Positions 48,043-56,664 of a DNA stretch of 64,000 nucleotides are shown here, piece after piece. How positions within the stretch are numbered: position 1 is the stretch's first letter; every line of letters begins with the position of its first letter. Made by a program: the position numbers and the translations under genes. The notes beneath the pieces were generated by a model. It saw only the letters and a list, made by a program, of their open reading frames with translations. It was not told the origin of the DNA and did no database searches. The stretch is from NCBI RefSeq assembly GCF_000165835.1, contig NC_014640.1, positions 3,286,001 to 3,350,000 on the forward strand. Direction: 5' to 3'. The stretch is from Achromobacter xylosoxidans A8 (GTDB lineage: Bacteria; Pseudomonadota; Gammaproteobacteria; Burkholderiales; Burkholderiaceae_B).

Positions 48043-49029
48043 ATGACACTGCATCGCAGGCATTTCCTTCAATACGCGACCGCGCTGGCCGGCACGGTGG
48101 GGCTGAGCTCCACGCTGTTGGCGCAGCCGGACTATCCGGCGCGCCCCATCAGGATGGTGGTGCCGTTCACGGCGGGGTCGACCACCGACGTCATAGGCAG
48201 GACGGTGGCCGAACAGCTGGAGAAAAAACTCGGCCAGCCGGTGGTGGTGGAGAACCGGCCGGGCGCGGGTGGCGTGCTGGGCGCCACCATGGTGGCCAGC
48301 GCCGCGGCCGATGGCTACACCGTGCTGGTGCATTCCGCCGCCCATGTGGCGAACCAGTCGCTCTACGCCAACCTCAAGTACGACACCCTCAAGGACTTCG
48401 CGCCCGTGACCATGCTGGCGTCGATGCCGAACGTGATCGTCGCGTCGAACGCGCGCAACTTCAAATCGCTGAAGGATCTGGTGGAGCGTGCCCGCGCGGA
48501 ACCCGACCAGTACACCTACGGCTCGTCCGGCAGCGGCAGCGGCGCGCACATCGCCGGAGAGAAGTTCCGGGCGGCGACCGGCATCCAGGCGATCCACGTG
48601 CCATACCGTGGCACGCCGGAGGCGGTCAACGACGTGATCGCCGGCCGGGTGGACTGGTTCTTCCTGCCGCTGCCGCTGGCGCTGCCCATGGTCAAGGCCG
48701 GCAAGCTGACCGCCTTGGCGATCAGCGCCGACAGCCGTTCGCCGGCGCTGCCGGACGTGCCTACCACCGCGGAAGCGGGCTACCACGGCGTGGATCAGCA
48801 GTTCTGGGTAGCCATGTTCGCGCCGGCCGCGACGCCGCCGGCGGTCCTGGCCAAGCTGCATGCCGGTACCGAACAGGCGCTGCGCTCGGAGACCACGCGC
48901 GAGCGCTTCGAGAACCTGGGCGCCGAGCCCGCGCCGATGCCGCAGCAGCAATTCGCCGAGCTGATCAGCCGGGAAATGGAAAGCACCGGCAGCCTGATCC
49001 GCGGCGCTGGCATACGCGTAGGCAACTGA
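48043..49029 (+). CDS. Bug/TctC-family periplasmic solute receptor
   Basis: 328 residues. Signal MTLHRRHFLQYATALAGTVGLSSTLLA; family blocks IRMVVPFTAGSTTDVIGRT and VENRPGAGGVLGA. AGGAG lies 8 nt upstream of ATG 48043. The preceding terminator leaves almost no room for an ordinary promoter, so its expression depends on readthrough or on a promoter within the MDR gene. Followed after 20 bp by a porin gene, an obvious uptake partner. Confidence 0.92.
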   Translation: MTLHRRHFLQYATALAGTVGLSSTLLAQPDYPARPIRMVVPFTAGSTTDVIGRTVAEQLEKKLGQPVVVENRPGAGGVLGATMVASAAADGYTVLVHSAAHVANQSLYANLKYDTLKDFAPVTMLASMPNVIVASNARNFKSLKDLVERARAEPDQYTYGSSGSGSGAHIAGEKFRAATGIQAIHVPYRGTPEAVNDVIAGRVDWFFLPLPLALPMVKAGKLTALAISADSRSPALPDVPTTAEAGYHGVDQQFWVAMFAPAATPPAVLAKLHAGTEQALRSETTRERFENLGAEPAPMPQQQFAELISREMESTGSLIRGAGIRVGN

Positions 49030-49049
49030 GGCGGGGGGTAGGGGGGGAT

Positions 49050-50072
49050 ATGTCAATACTTAGAAAAATCGGCTTGCTGGGCGCCTGTGCGCTGGCCGGT
49101 CCGGCGTTTGCGCAATCGTCGTCGCTGACGCTGTTCGGCCATATCGATCTGAACGTGACCAGCGCCTCGGCGGGCAGCACGTCCAAGATCGGCATGGACC
49201 AGGGCGGCTACATGCTGCCCAGCCGCATCGGCATGCGCGGCACGGAGAGCCTGGGCAACGGCAACTCGGTTGGCTTCTGGCTGGAGGCGCCGATCCTGCC
49301 GGCCTCGGGCGGCCCGCAAGGCTTGAACTGGACCCGGCGCTCGACCATCAGCCTGAGCAACGACCGCTATGGGGAGCTGCGGCTGGGGCGGGACTACACG
49401 GCGGCCTTCTGGAACGTGTCGTCGTTCTCGCCCTTCGGCACCGTGGGCGTGGGCGGCAGCAGCAACATCATCAAGGGATGGCCTCTGGGGCTGGAAGGCG
49501 CCACTACGCTCTCGCGCGCCAGCAACATGGTGGCGTACTTCCTGCCAAAGAAGCTCGGCGGCATATATGGGCACCTGAACTATGCGCGCGAAGAGGATCT
49601 GCGCGGCGCCGATTATGCGGGCGGGCGGCTGGGCTACCAGTCCGGTCCGCTCAACGTCGCGGCGGCTTATGGCAGAACCTCGATGGGCGGCGGCGACCAC
49701 TACGAAACGGCAACCTTGGGCGCCAGCTATGACTTCAGCGTGGTGAAGCTGTTCGCCAACTATCTGCTGCAGAAGATCGGGCCGGACAAGCAGCACGTGG
49801 CCCTGGCGGGCGCGTCGGTGCCCGTGGGCGGCGGCCATGTGAAGCTGTCGTATTCGCGTTCCACCCAGAGCGGCCGATACGAAGGCGACGACGCCCAGCA
49901 GTTTGCGCTGGGCTACACCTACGCGCTCAGCAAGCGCACGGTGCTGTACACCGCGGCCTCGTTCATCAAGAACGACGGCAACGCCGCTTTCGTGACCGGT
50001 GACGTCGCGCCGGAAGGCGTGCCGGGCGCCAACTCGAAGGGGTTCCAGGTGGGTATCAGCCACTCGTTCTGA
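49050..50072 (+). CDS. Outer-membrane porin (betaproteobacterial general-porin family)
   Basis: 340 residues: signal peptide (to about AFA), mature start QSSSLTLFGHIDLNV typical of Bordetella/Burkholderia-type porins, alternating beta-strand pattern, and a terminal Phe (ISHSF) needed for outer-membrane assembly. A G-rich run precedes the ATG. Probably the entry pore for the compound bound by the adjacent Bug protein. Confidence 0.92.
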   Translation: MSILRKIGLLGACALAGPAFAQSSSLTLFGHIDLNVTSASAGSTSKIGMDQGGYMLPSRIGMRGTESLGNGNSVGFWLEAPILPASGGPQGLNWTRRSTISLSNDRYGELRLGRDYTAAFWNVSSFSPFGTVGVGGSSNIIKGWPLGLEGATTLSRASNMVAYFLPKKLGGIYGHLNYAREEDLRGADYAGGRLGYQSGPLNVAAAYGRTSMGGGDHYETATLGASYDFSVVKLFANYLLQKIGPDKQHVALAGASVPVGGGHVKLSYSRSTQSGRYEGDDAQQFALGYTYALSKRTVLYTAASFIKNDGNAAFVTGDVAPEGVPGANSKGFQVGISHSF

Positions 50073-50377
50073 TCGTGGCGTCGCGCGGCCCCGCGTGTAC
50101 TGCGGGGCCGCGGCCGTCTTCGTCGAACCGGACAGCACTGGCGGCCTGATCCGTGGCGCCGGGCCGCTCACAATTCCTTGCCAACTTTCTCTTCTCGAGA
50201 GGGTCTGCACGCTATTCCTGTAACCATGACGTGTCACAGTGTTCTGGCTGACTCTCAGCTGAACCGTGCCGTCGCGCCCCGGACCTCTCAAGGGCTCTCA
50301 CAGACACGATATCCCGTGCACGAACGAGCACCGTTTGCGCACGGCCCCGCAGCAGTGGGTACATTTTTTTGGATGTT
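50073..50377. other. Intergenic region after the porin
   Basis: 305 bp without a supported gene. It begins with the hairpin at 50084-50112 and ends with a T-run before the GT9 gene. No promoter or repeat is convincing. Confidence 0.5.
50084..50112 (+). terminator. GC-rich hairpin downstream of the porin gene
   Basis: An 11-bp perfect stem (50084-50094 with 50102-50112, arm CGCGGCCCCGC) and 7-nt loop, 12 nt after the porin stop. There is no T-run after it, so termination efficiency is uncertain. Confidence 0.55.
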
Positions 50378-51439
50378 ATGTCTAGAACCCCCTCCGTCTC
50401 GTGCAGCTCCGCGCGCAATTGTGCGATCTATATTTCCGGCGGTATCGGCGACGGTGTGCTCAGCATGGTGTTTGTCCGGGCGCTCGCCGAGCAAACTGGA
50501 GGGACTGTTTCATTGCTGATGACTCAGGACGAGTCGGCGCAGGAACTGTTTCGCGCTCAGCCCTACGTGCGGGAAGTCGTATCGGTGCGATCAGAGCATC
50601 GACTACGAGGTTGGGAACGTGTAACACGGCTGAGCCAGGTATTGGCGGACCACGCCTACGACACCCTGTTTTTCTTTACCTTCCGTACTCACGTTGCCTT
50701 GGCGGCCCGCTTGGCGGGGATTCCACAGCGCATCGGTTTCGTGCGCATGCACCAACCGCATCTCGGGGCGCTTCTTACGGATCGGATCTGGGTGCGCCGC
50801 AAAGGGACCCCGCATCCTGATTTCTATACATGGCTGCCGTTGCTGTATGCCAAGGCGGGCTACCAGTATGAGCCGCGCTATCCTTCGCTGTTCTGTACCG
50901 CGTCGGCCAGCAGCAAGGCCATGCAATTGTGTCAGACACAGTCGCGGATGATCGGATTCGGTTTGAATGGCTCAGTGCCATGCAAACGCTATAGCGGCCG
51001 GGCTTTTGCCGAGGTGGCGCGGATCTTGCATGCGCGGGACAACGGGCTGCGTTTCATGTTGGTGGGCGGCCGCGACGTCCAGCATATTGCGCAAGAGATC
51101 TGCGCCTTGCTGCCTGAGTCCATGGTCGTGCTGGACGCGACACGGCAGGCCTCGGACATATGCGAGAGTCAGGCATTGATCGCGCGCTGTTCGGTATTTG
51201 TGTCCAACGATAGTATGGGCATGCATATTGCAGCGGCTCACGGATTGCCGACCATAGGATTGTTCGGGGCTACCCCTGCGATGCGCTATGTGCCTTGGCT
51301 CCATCCTCTTCAATCCACCGTGGATGGCGACATGGCCGCCATCGCGCCGGCAACGGTGGCCGACGCGATCTGGGAGCGTTTGGGCGAAGCCTCCGAGAAG
51401 GCGGAGGCGGTTCCCGCGCTCCACCAAGAGTCGGTATGA
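50378..51439 (+). CDS. Glycosyltransferase family 9 protein (heptosyltransferase-like)
   Basis: 353 residues of the WaaC/WaaF family, which adds ADP-heptose or related sugars to lipopolysaccharide at the inner membrane. N-terminal ISGGIGDGVLSMVFVRAL and the sugar-nucleotide site FVSNDSMGMHIAAAHGLPTIGLFGATP are diagnostic. ATG 50378 has no good ribosome-binding site; TTG 50369 is an alternative. It stands alone among catabolic genes, and its codon use seems less GC-biased than its neighbours, so transfer or a remnant LPS locus is possible. Confidence 0.85.
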   Translation: MSRTPSVSCSSARNCAIYISGGIGDGVLSMVFVRALAEQTGGTVSLLMTQDESAQELFRAQPYVREVVSVRSEHRLRGWERVTRLSQVLADHAYDTLFFFTFRTHVALAARLAGIPQRIGFVRMHQPHLGALLTDRIWVRRKGTPHPDFYTWLPLLYAKAGYQYEPRYPSLFCTASASSKAMQLCQTQSRMIGFGLNGSVPCKRYSGRAFAEVARILHARDNGLRFMLVGGRDVQHIAQEICALLPESMVVLDATRQASDICESQALIARCSVFVSNDSMGMHIAAAHGLPTIGLFGATPAMRYVPWLHPLQSTVDGDMAAIAPATVADAIWERLGEASEKAEAVPALHQESV

Positions 51440-51485
51440 AACGATGCGCGGCGCCGCGTCGGCAGCGTGACCGCGCTTTTGCGGA

Positions 51486-53174
51486 TTACCTGCCACCTCG
51501 CGCGGGCGCGGCCGACAGCGCGCCGGTATCGTGCACCGCCTTGCCTCCCAGCAGCGTGAGGACGGAATTGATGGCGTGGATCTGGTTGGCCGGCATCGTC
51601 AGATAGGGCTGGTCCAGCACTGCCAGGTCGGCCAGCTTGCCAGCGTTCAATTGGCCCCGGTCGTCTTCGTCGAATGCCAGCCAGGCGGCCTGGCGCGTAT
51701 AGAGAGCGAGCGCTTCTTCCCGCGTCAGCAGGTTGTCCGGCTGGCGCTGCACGGTGGCGCCGATGGCTAGCCCGTGGACGTGGTACTCGACCGCCTGCCA
51801 GACGCCGGCCACGCCGATGCGGGTGGAGTCCGTGCCGCCGGCGACCGGCAGGCCCAGGTCCAGCGCGGTGCGCACCGGCGGCGAATCCTGCTCCGCGCCC
51901 TTGGGATTGGCGGCGCGTATCGCCTCGCCCTCGAAGTACGGACCCATCTGCACTGTATAGGCCAGCCCCAGCTGTGCCATGCGCTCCAGCGTGCGCCGCG
52001 AGCCGGTATTCAGGTGGGCGATCGACCAGCGCAGCGGCCGCAGGTCGTGGTCGCGGCCGACTTCCTCGAACACATCGAGGATGGCGCTGGCGGCATCATC
52101 GGTGTAGGCGTGGATCTCCAGGGGAATGCGGCGTTCGGCGGCGTAGCGGGCGATGCGGGCAAGTTCCTGGCGCGCTTCTGCCGGAGGGTTGAACCCCGGC
52201 CCCATGCGCACGCCGTCGTTCATGGCGGACACCAGGTTTTCGCCCAGTCCCAGGAAAGCGAGCTGGCCATCGTCATGGCGCGGCGGGCGGAATGCCATGA
52301 TCTCGCGGAACCATTGCGCCTCGTCGCCCGCGCGCATGGCCGAGATGCGGTAGCCGGCGCGCATCGTGAGCGCGCCGCGGTCGCGCAGCGCGTAGAGCGG
52401 CTCGTAGGCCTCGGCGGCGCCGGCCGACGGATCGATGAAGCCCGTCAGCCCGCGCGCGTTCATGGCGCGCAGAAAGGCTTGCAGCCCGGCGGCACGGTCG
52501 GCCGTGTTGCTCAGGCGGGCGAACAGCGCGTTGAACGGACCAATGCCTCCGAGCAGCCTGCCGGTGGCGCGGCCCTGCGCGTCGCGCTCGACCGTGATGC
52601 CGTGCAATTCCGGCGGCTCGACGCGGTCCAGACCCAGGGCTTCGATGCCGCGACTGTTGAGCAGGGCGTAGTCGTACAGGTACTGCACATAGGCGGGATG
52701 GCCCGGAACCGCCTGGTCCAGGTCGGCCCGCGTGGGCGCGCGGCGTTCGCGGAACTGCCGCGGATGCCACGATCCGACCACGGCGACCCAGTGGTCGCGC
52801 GGGCGTCGGGCCGCGTCGCGCGTCAGTCGGCCCAGGGCGTCGACCAGGCTGGGCGCGTCGTACCAATAGGTTTCGAATGCATAGGTCTGGCCGCCGCGGA
52901 TGGCGTGGATGTGCGTGTCGATGAGGCCGGGTATCACCGTGCGGCCCTGCAGGTCCAGTTCGCGGGTGGCTGGGCCGATGTGCTCTGCCACTGCGTCGTC
53001 GCCGCCCACCGCGACGATGCGTTCGCCGCGGATCGCCAAGGCGGTCGCGCGCGGCGCTGCCGCGTCCATGGTGATGATGTGGCCGTTGCGCAGCACCAGG
53101 TCCGCATCGTGGCCGTGGGCGGCGTAGGGCAGCGCGGCGGCCAGGGCGAGGACGAGGGTGGTGGTTATTTTCAT
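51486..53174 (-). CDS. Exported metal-dependent amidohydrolase (YtcJ-like)
   Basis: 562 residues. A signal peptide (MKITTTLVLALAAALPYAAHG) precedes an amidohydrolase-3 domain: DLVLRNGHIITMD, metal-binding VIPGLIDTHIHAIRGG, later IHAYTDDA, SIAHLNTG and GGTDSTRIG. The chemistry is hydrolysis of an amide, ester or cyclic amide, here in the periplasm. It follows the alginate-export-type porin after 26 bp on the minus strand, forming an uptake/processing pair. Confidence 0.9.
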   Translation of the reverse strand: MKITTTLVLALAAALPYAAHGHDADLVLRNGHIITMDAAAPRATALAIRGERIVAVGGDDAVAEHIGPATRELDLQGRTVIPGLIDTHIHAIRGGQTYAFETYWYDAPSLVDALGRLTRDAARRPRDHWVAVVGSWHPRQFRERRAPTRADLDQAVPGHPAYVQYLYDYALLNSRGIEALGLDRVEPPELHGITVERDAQGRATGRLLGGIGPFNALFARLSNTADRAAGLQAFLRAMNARGLTGFIDPSAGAAEAYEPLYALRDRGALTMRAGYRISAMRAGDEAQWFREIMAFRPPRHDDGQLAFLGLGENLVSAMNDGVRMGPGFNPPAEARQELARIARYAAERRIPLEIHAYTDDAASAILDVFEEVGRDHDLRPLRWSIAHLNTGSRRTLERMAQLGLAYTVQMGPYFEGEAIRAANPKGAEQDSPPVRTALDLGLPVAGGTDSTRIGVAGVWQAVEYHVHGLAIGATVQRQPDNLLTREEALALYTRQAAWLAFDEDDRGQLNAGKLADLAVLDQPYLTMPANQIHAINSVLTLLGGKAVHDTGALSAAPARGGR

Positions 53175-53200
53175 GGATGGTCTCCGGTCATCGATGGGGC

Positions 53201-54586
53201 TCAGTAGCGCCATAGCGCTTCCAGGCCAAGAAAATGGACGGTCTCGGCGCGGCCCGTATCGCGGATGAAGCTTCCGGGCCGGAACATCGAGTAGGCAGCT
53301 TCGAAACTCAGGTGACGCGACACCTCCCAGCCCAACACCACGTCGGCCTGCGTGCCGATGTAGCGCGAACGGCTGGAGCCGGCCGGGCGCAGCAGATTGC
53401 CGGCCACGCCGTACACGCCGTCCCGCAGGCTCTGGCGCCAGTAGAAGATGGCCGCGGTTCCCAGCGTCCAGCCGGACCCCAGGTCCAGCGTGAGCGAAGG
53501 GTGCAGATTGATCAGGTTGGAAGGGCCTATCAGGCCCGCTTCGCCGAAGTACTTGCCCTTGGGGAAGAAGACGGCGAAGGTCTGCAGCTTGGGATCGTCT
53601 GGGTCGCGGTCCCCGCTGATGATGTTGGCTTTCAGGCCCAGGCGCGGCTGCAACGGCGCGCCGCGGAAGGTGTAGCTGACGTCGCTGGCCAGTGACCAAG
53701 CCCGCGCCGGCGCGCCGGCGAAGCTGCCGTACTGGTACACCGCTTCCAAGTCCCAGCGCCAGTCCGAGCGTTTGCCGAAGTAGCGCGTGCCCAGCGCGTT
53801 GCGGGTCTCGGGGCCGCTGCCCTGGTTGTAGCGGGCCGAGTCGCTGGACAGCGACAACAGATACGCGTCCAGGCCGGCGGCGCCTGCGGGCTCGGACCAG
53901 GTGCCGTAAAGGCCGGCCAGTTTGCGCTGCGGATCGGCGCGGTCGCTGAAGTCGTCCGGGTCGTTGCGCACCGGGCGCACGTAGAAGCCGTCCACGCGCA
54001 GGTCCTGGCCCTGCCAACTGAGCGCGCCGCCGTCGAACGAGCGCAGCACGTTCGGCCCGTAGCGCGCCGAGATGAGCCGTTCGCTGCCGTAGGCCATGAC
54101 CTGGCGGCCCGCGCGCGCGGTCCAGGTTCCCGCATCGCCGGGCAAGGAGACGTCGACGAAAGCCTGCAGCACATCGTTGCCGGTGTCATCCGGCGGGCCA
54201 ATGGAACCGGCATCCCGCTGCGCGTGGGTCAGGCTCAACTGGCCGAAGGCGCGCACCCGCGAGCCCAGCCGCAGGTCCGCGTAGGGCAGGAAGCGATAGA
54301 GCTGGTAGCCCTCGTCGGGTACCGGCGCATCGCCGAATTCGTTGTTGCGGTAACGCTCGTAGCGCGCCCGCAATTCGGCGCCCAAGGTCAGCGCCGCGGA
54401 ATCTCCCAGCCGGATCCATTTGCCGGCCTCGTCCCAGGCACCGGTGCGCTGGGCGGGATCGTCCAGGTAGCTGTAGTCCTCGGAATAGCGCCAGGGGTCG
54501 ATGGACGGCAGCGCGGTTGCGGCGGCCTGCGCGGTGGCGACGGCCAGCGCGGCCAGCAGGATGAGTGCGAAATGGTGGAAGTTCAA
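53201..54586 (-). CDS. Alginate-export-family outer-membrane porin
   Basis: 461 residues. After a hydrophobic signal (ending TAQAAA) the chain shows the Alginate_exp pattern: WRYSEDYSYLDDP, LGAELRARYERYRNNEFG, LRAFGQLSL-like strands, GRQVMAYGSERLI and a C-terminal aromatic (LEALWRY). TTG 54586 is the best start because it directly precedes the signal peptide; no ATG lies close by and GTG 54745 is too far upstream. It diverges from the sulfatase gene across a region holding an AT-rich palindrome. Confidence 0.8.
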   Translation of the reverse strand: MNFHHFALILLAALAVATAQAAATALPSIDPWRYSEDYSYLDDPAQRTGAWDEAGKWIRLGDSAALTLGAELRARYERYRNNEFGDAPVPDEGYQLYRFLPYADLRLGSRVRAFGQLSLTHAQRDAGSIGPPDDTGNDVLQAFVDVSLPGDAGTWTARAGRQVMAYGSERLISARYGPNVLRSFDGGALSWQGQDLRVDGFYVRPVRNDPDDFSDRADPQRKLAGLYGTWSEPAGAAGLDAYLLSLSSDSARYNQGSGPETRNALGTRYFGKRSDWRWDLEAVYQYGSFAGAPARAWSLASDVSYTFRGAPLQPRLGLKANIISGDRDPDDPKLQTFAVFFPKGKYFGEAGLIGPSNLINLHPSLTLDLGSGWTLGTAAIFYWRQSLRDGVYGVAGNLLRPAGSSRSRYIGTQADVVLGWEVSRHLSFEAAYSMFRPGSFIRDTGRAETVHFLGLEALWRY

Positions 54587-54945
54587 GTTGCCTGGGCTGC
54601 GGCCGGCGCGTGCGGACGCAGAATGCGATGAATGGAGCCAGGCGGGGAAGATAGGGTAAGCGCAGGGGCGGCGGTAGTCACCGTTCGCCGTCCGATGCGT
54701 CCTAAATAAGGAACGCTGGCCGACCTGCTGCACATCGGCAGGCACGCTGGTCCGGGCCTTGAGCCTGACCTGGCTGGCGACGCCTGCGCCAGGAAAGTCC
54801 TATTTCCCGGAGAGGGTCATTCAATCCAATCTACAAAACTATAAATATCTTTATTGTAGAAAAAATATATAAATTGGTAGAATTGCCGCGACAGGCCGCA
54901 AAGACGGCCCCGAGCGGCCGCCGGCCGCGTTTCTGGAGACCAAGA
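54587..54945. other. Divergent control region, porin / sulfatase
   Basis: 359 bp without a gene. About 54820-54890 is strikingly AT-rich and contains the palindrome 54830-54860, similar to that before the FAH-family gene. GGAGA at 54933-54937 is the ribosome-binding site for the sulfatase GTG. Confidence 0.65.
54830..54860. promoter_or_regulatory. Putative GntR operator at the sulfatase/porin promoter
   Basis: TCTACAA (54830-54836) and TTGTAGA (54854-54860) form a perfect 7-bp inverted repeat. The left 19 nt match the left 19 nt of the palindrome at 58516 in 16 positions. The candidate binder is the GntR protein encoded at 57744-58463. Confidence 0.6.
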
Positions 54946-56658
54946 GTGAAAAGCTTTTCCGCGATCGTCCTGGCGGTTGGCATGGCATGCGCGACCTCAG
55001 TACCGGCTGCCAGCCCGCCGCCTCCCAATGTGCTCATCATCCTGGCCGACGACCTGGGCTACAACGACATCCAGCCGTTCGGCCAGGACCTGATCCAGAC
55101 CCCCGCGCTCCAGCAACTGGCGCAGGAAGGCATGCGCTTCACCAATTTCCACGTCAACCCGACCTGCTCGCCGACCCGCGCGCAACTGCTTACCGGGGTG
55201 GACAATCATCTGGCCGGCATGGGCGCCATGGGTGAGTACCGCATCCCGGAGATGGACAAGCATCCCGGCAATTACATCGGTTCGCTCAACGACCGCGTCA
55301 ACACGCTGGCCGAAGTGCTCAAGGAGCGCGGTTACGCGACCTTCATGGCGGGCAAGTGGCATTTGGGCGGCAAGCCGGAGCAGTTGCCGGGGGCGCGCGG
55401 ATTCGAGCGTTCCTTCGCCCTGATCAATCCGGGAGGCAGCCACTGGGACAACAAGGGCTTGCTCGCGGTGCAGCCGCGCACCCGCTTTGTCGAGGACGAC
55501 AAGACGGTGGCGCGCGACACGGGCGAGTTCTCTTCCAATCTCTATACCGACCGTTTCGTCGATTACATGAAGGCTGCCCAGCAGGCCGGCAAGCCGTTCT
55601 TCGGCTATCTGGCGTTCCAGGCCGTGCATGATCCCTTGCACGCGCCCGAGGCCGACATCGCCAAGTACCGGGGCAAGTTCTCGGAGGGCTACGACGTGCA
55701 CCGCCAGCGGCTGTTCGAGAACATGCAGCGCCTGGGCGTCATCCCCGCCGGCACGCGCATGTCCGCGCCGGCGCCGCTGTTCACGCCCTGGAAGGACCTG
55801 GTTTCAGAGGAGCGCGCCCGTCAGGAGCGCGTCATGGAGATCTACGCCGGCATGGTGGACAACCTGGACAGCAATGTCGGACGCGTCATCGACCAGCTCA
55901 AGCGCAGCGGCCAGTATGAGAACACGGCGATCTTCTTTTTCTCGGACAACGGTCCTTCAGCCGCGTATATGGATTTCTACCCGGGCAATGCCGATGGCAG
56001 CTGGATTGCCAAGGAGTTCGACACCTCGTTCAAGAACATGGGCGCGCCGGGGTCGTTCGCCGGGGTGGGCCCGGGCTGGGCATACGCCAGTTCCGCGCCC
56101 TTCAAGCTTTTCAAGCTGGTCATGACCGAAGGCGGCACGATTTCGCCGTTGATCGTCAAGGCTCCCATGGTGGCCAGGCCCGGCGCGATGAATGACGGCT
56201 ACCTGGGCGTGGAGGACATCTACCCGACGGTGACGGCCATGACGGGCGCGGTGCGCGGCGACTCGCGCCAGGGCGTGCCGCTGGAACCGCTGAAGGGCGA
56301 GTCGTTCCTCAAGGTGCTGGACGGCGGCGCGGCGTCGGCGCGCGCGCCGGACTTCGAGCGGGGCGCGGAGCTGTTCGGGAACAAGGAGTACCGGATGGGC
56401 AAGTGGAAGCTGAGCTGGCTGCCGGAACCCTTCGGCACCGCCGGCTGGCAGCTCTACGATACCGATGCGGACCGCGGAGAAACCGAAGATCTGGCCGCCA
56501 GGCACCCCGAAATCGTCAAGGCGATGGCGGCCAAGTACGAAGCCTGGAGCAAGGCCAATCGCGTCATCCAGTGGGATACGCAGTATCTGGCGGACCAGCT
56601 CTTCAACTACTTCGACTGGCGCAAAGGCATGCCGCGCCAGATCGTCGACCAGCACTAG
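54946..56658 (+). CDS. Exported type I sulfatase (arylsulfatase family)
   Basis: 570 residues from GTG 54946, with GGAGA 8 nt upstream and a signal peptide (KSFSAIVLAVGMACATSVPAA). Sulfatase blocks: metal ligands in IILADDLGYND (D35/D36), the maturation signature CSPTRAQLLTG with C74 to be converted to formylglycine, GKWHLG, and FFFSDNGPS. The enzyme hydrolyses sulfate esters in the periplasm. A formylglycine-generating enzyme is encoded 6 bp downstream, and aromatic ring hydroxylation and cleavage genes follow, so an aryl sulfate is the favoured substrate (inference). Confidence 0.94.
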   Translation: MKSFSAIVLAVGMACATSVPAASPPPPNVLIILADDLGYNDIQPFGQDLIQTPALQQLAQEGMRFTNFHVNPTCSPTRAQLLTGVDNHLAGMGAMGEYRIPEMDKHPGNYIGSLNDRVNTLAEVLKERGYATFMAGKWHLGGKPEQLPGARGFERSFALINPGGSHWDNKGLLAVQPRTRFVEDDKTVARDTGEFSSNLYTDRFVDYMKAAQQAGKPFFGYLAFQAVHDPLHAPEADIAKYRGKFSEGYDVHRQRLFENMQRLGVIPAGTRMSAPAPLFTPWKDLVSEERARQERVMEIYAGMVDNLDSNVGRVIDQLKRSGQYENTAIFFFSDNGPSAAYMDFYPGNADGSWIAKEFDTSFKNMGAPGSFAGVGPGWAYASSAPFKLFKLVMTEGGTISPLIVKAPMVARPGAMNDGYLGVEDIYPTVTAMTGAVRGDSRQGVPLEPLKGESFLKVLDGGAASARAPDFERGAELFGNKEYRMGKWKLSWLPEPFGTAGWQLYDTDADRGETEDLAARHPEIVKAMAAKYEAWSKANRVIQWDTQYLADQLFNYFDWRKGMPRQIVDQH

Positions 56659-56664
56659 CCGGCC

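Noticed and set aside
44279..50072. Complete hydroxyquinol pathway
   Set aside because: Only an intradiol dioxygenase is present; no maleylacetate reductase or hydroxylase accompanies it, and the MDR protein is not of that family.
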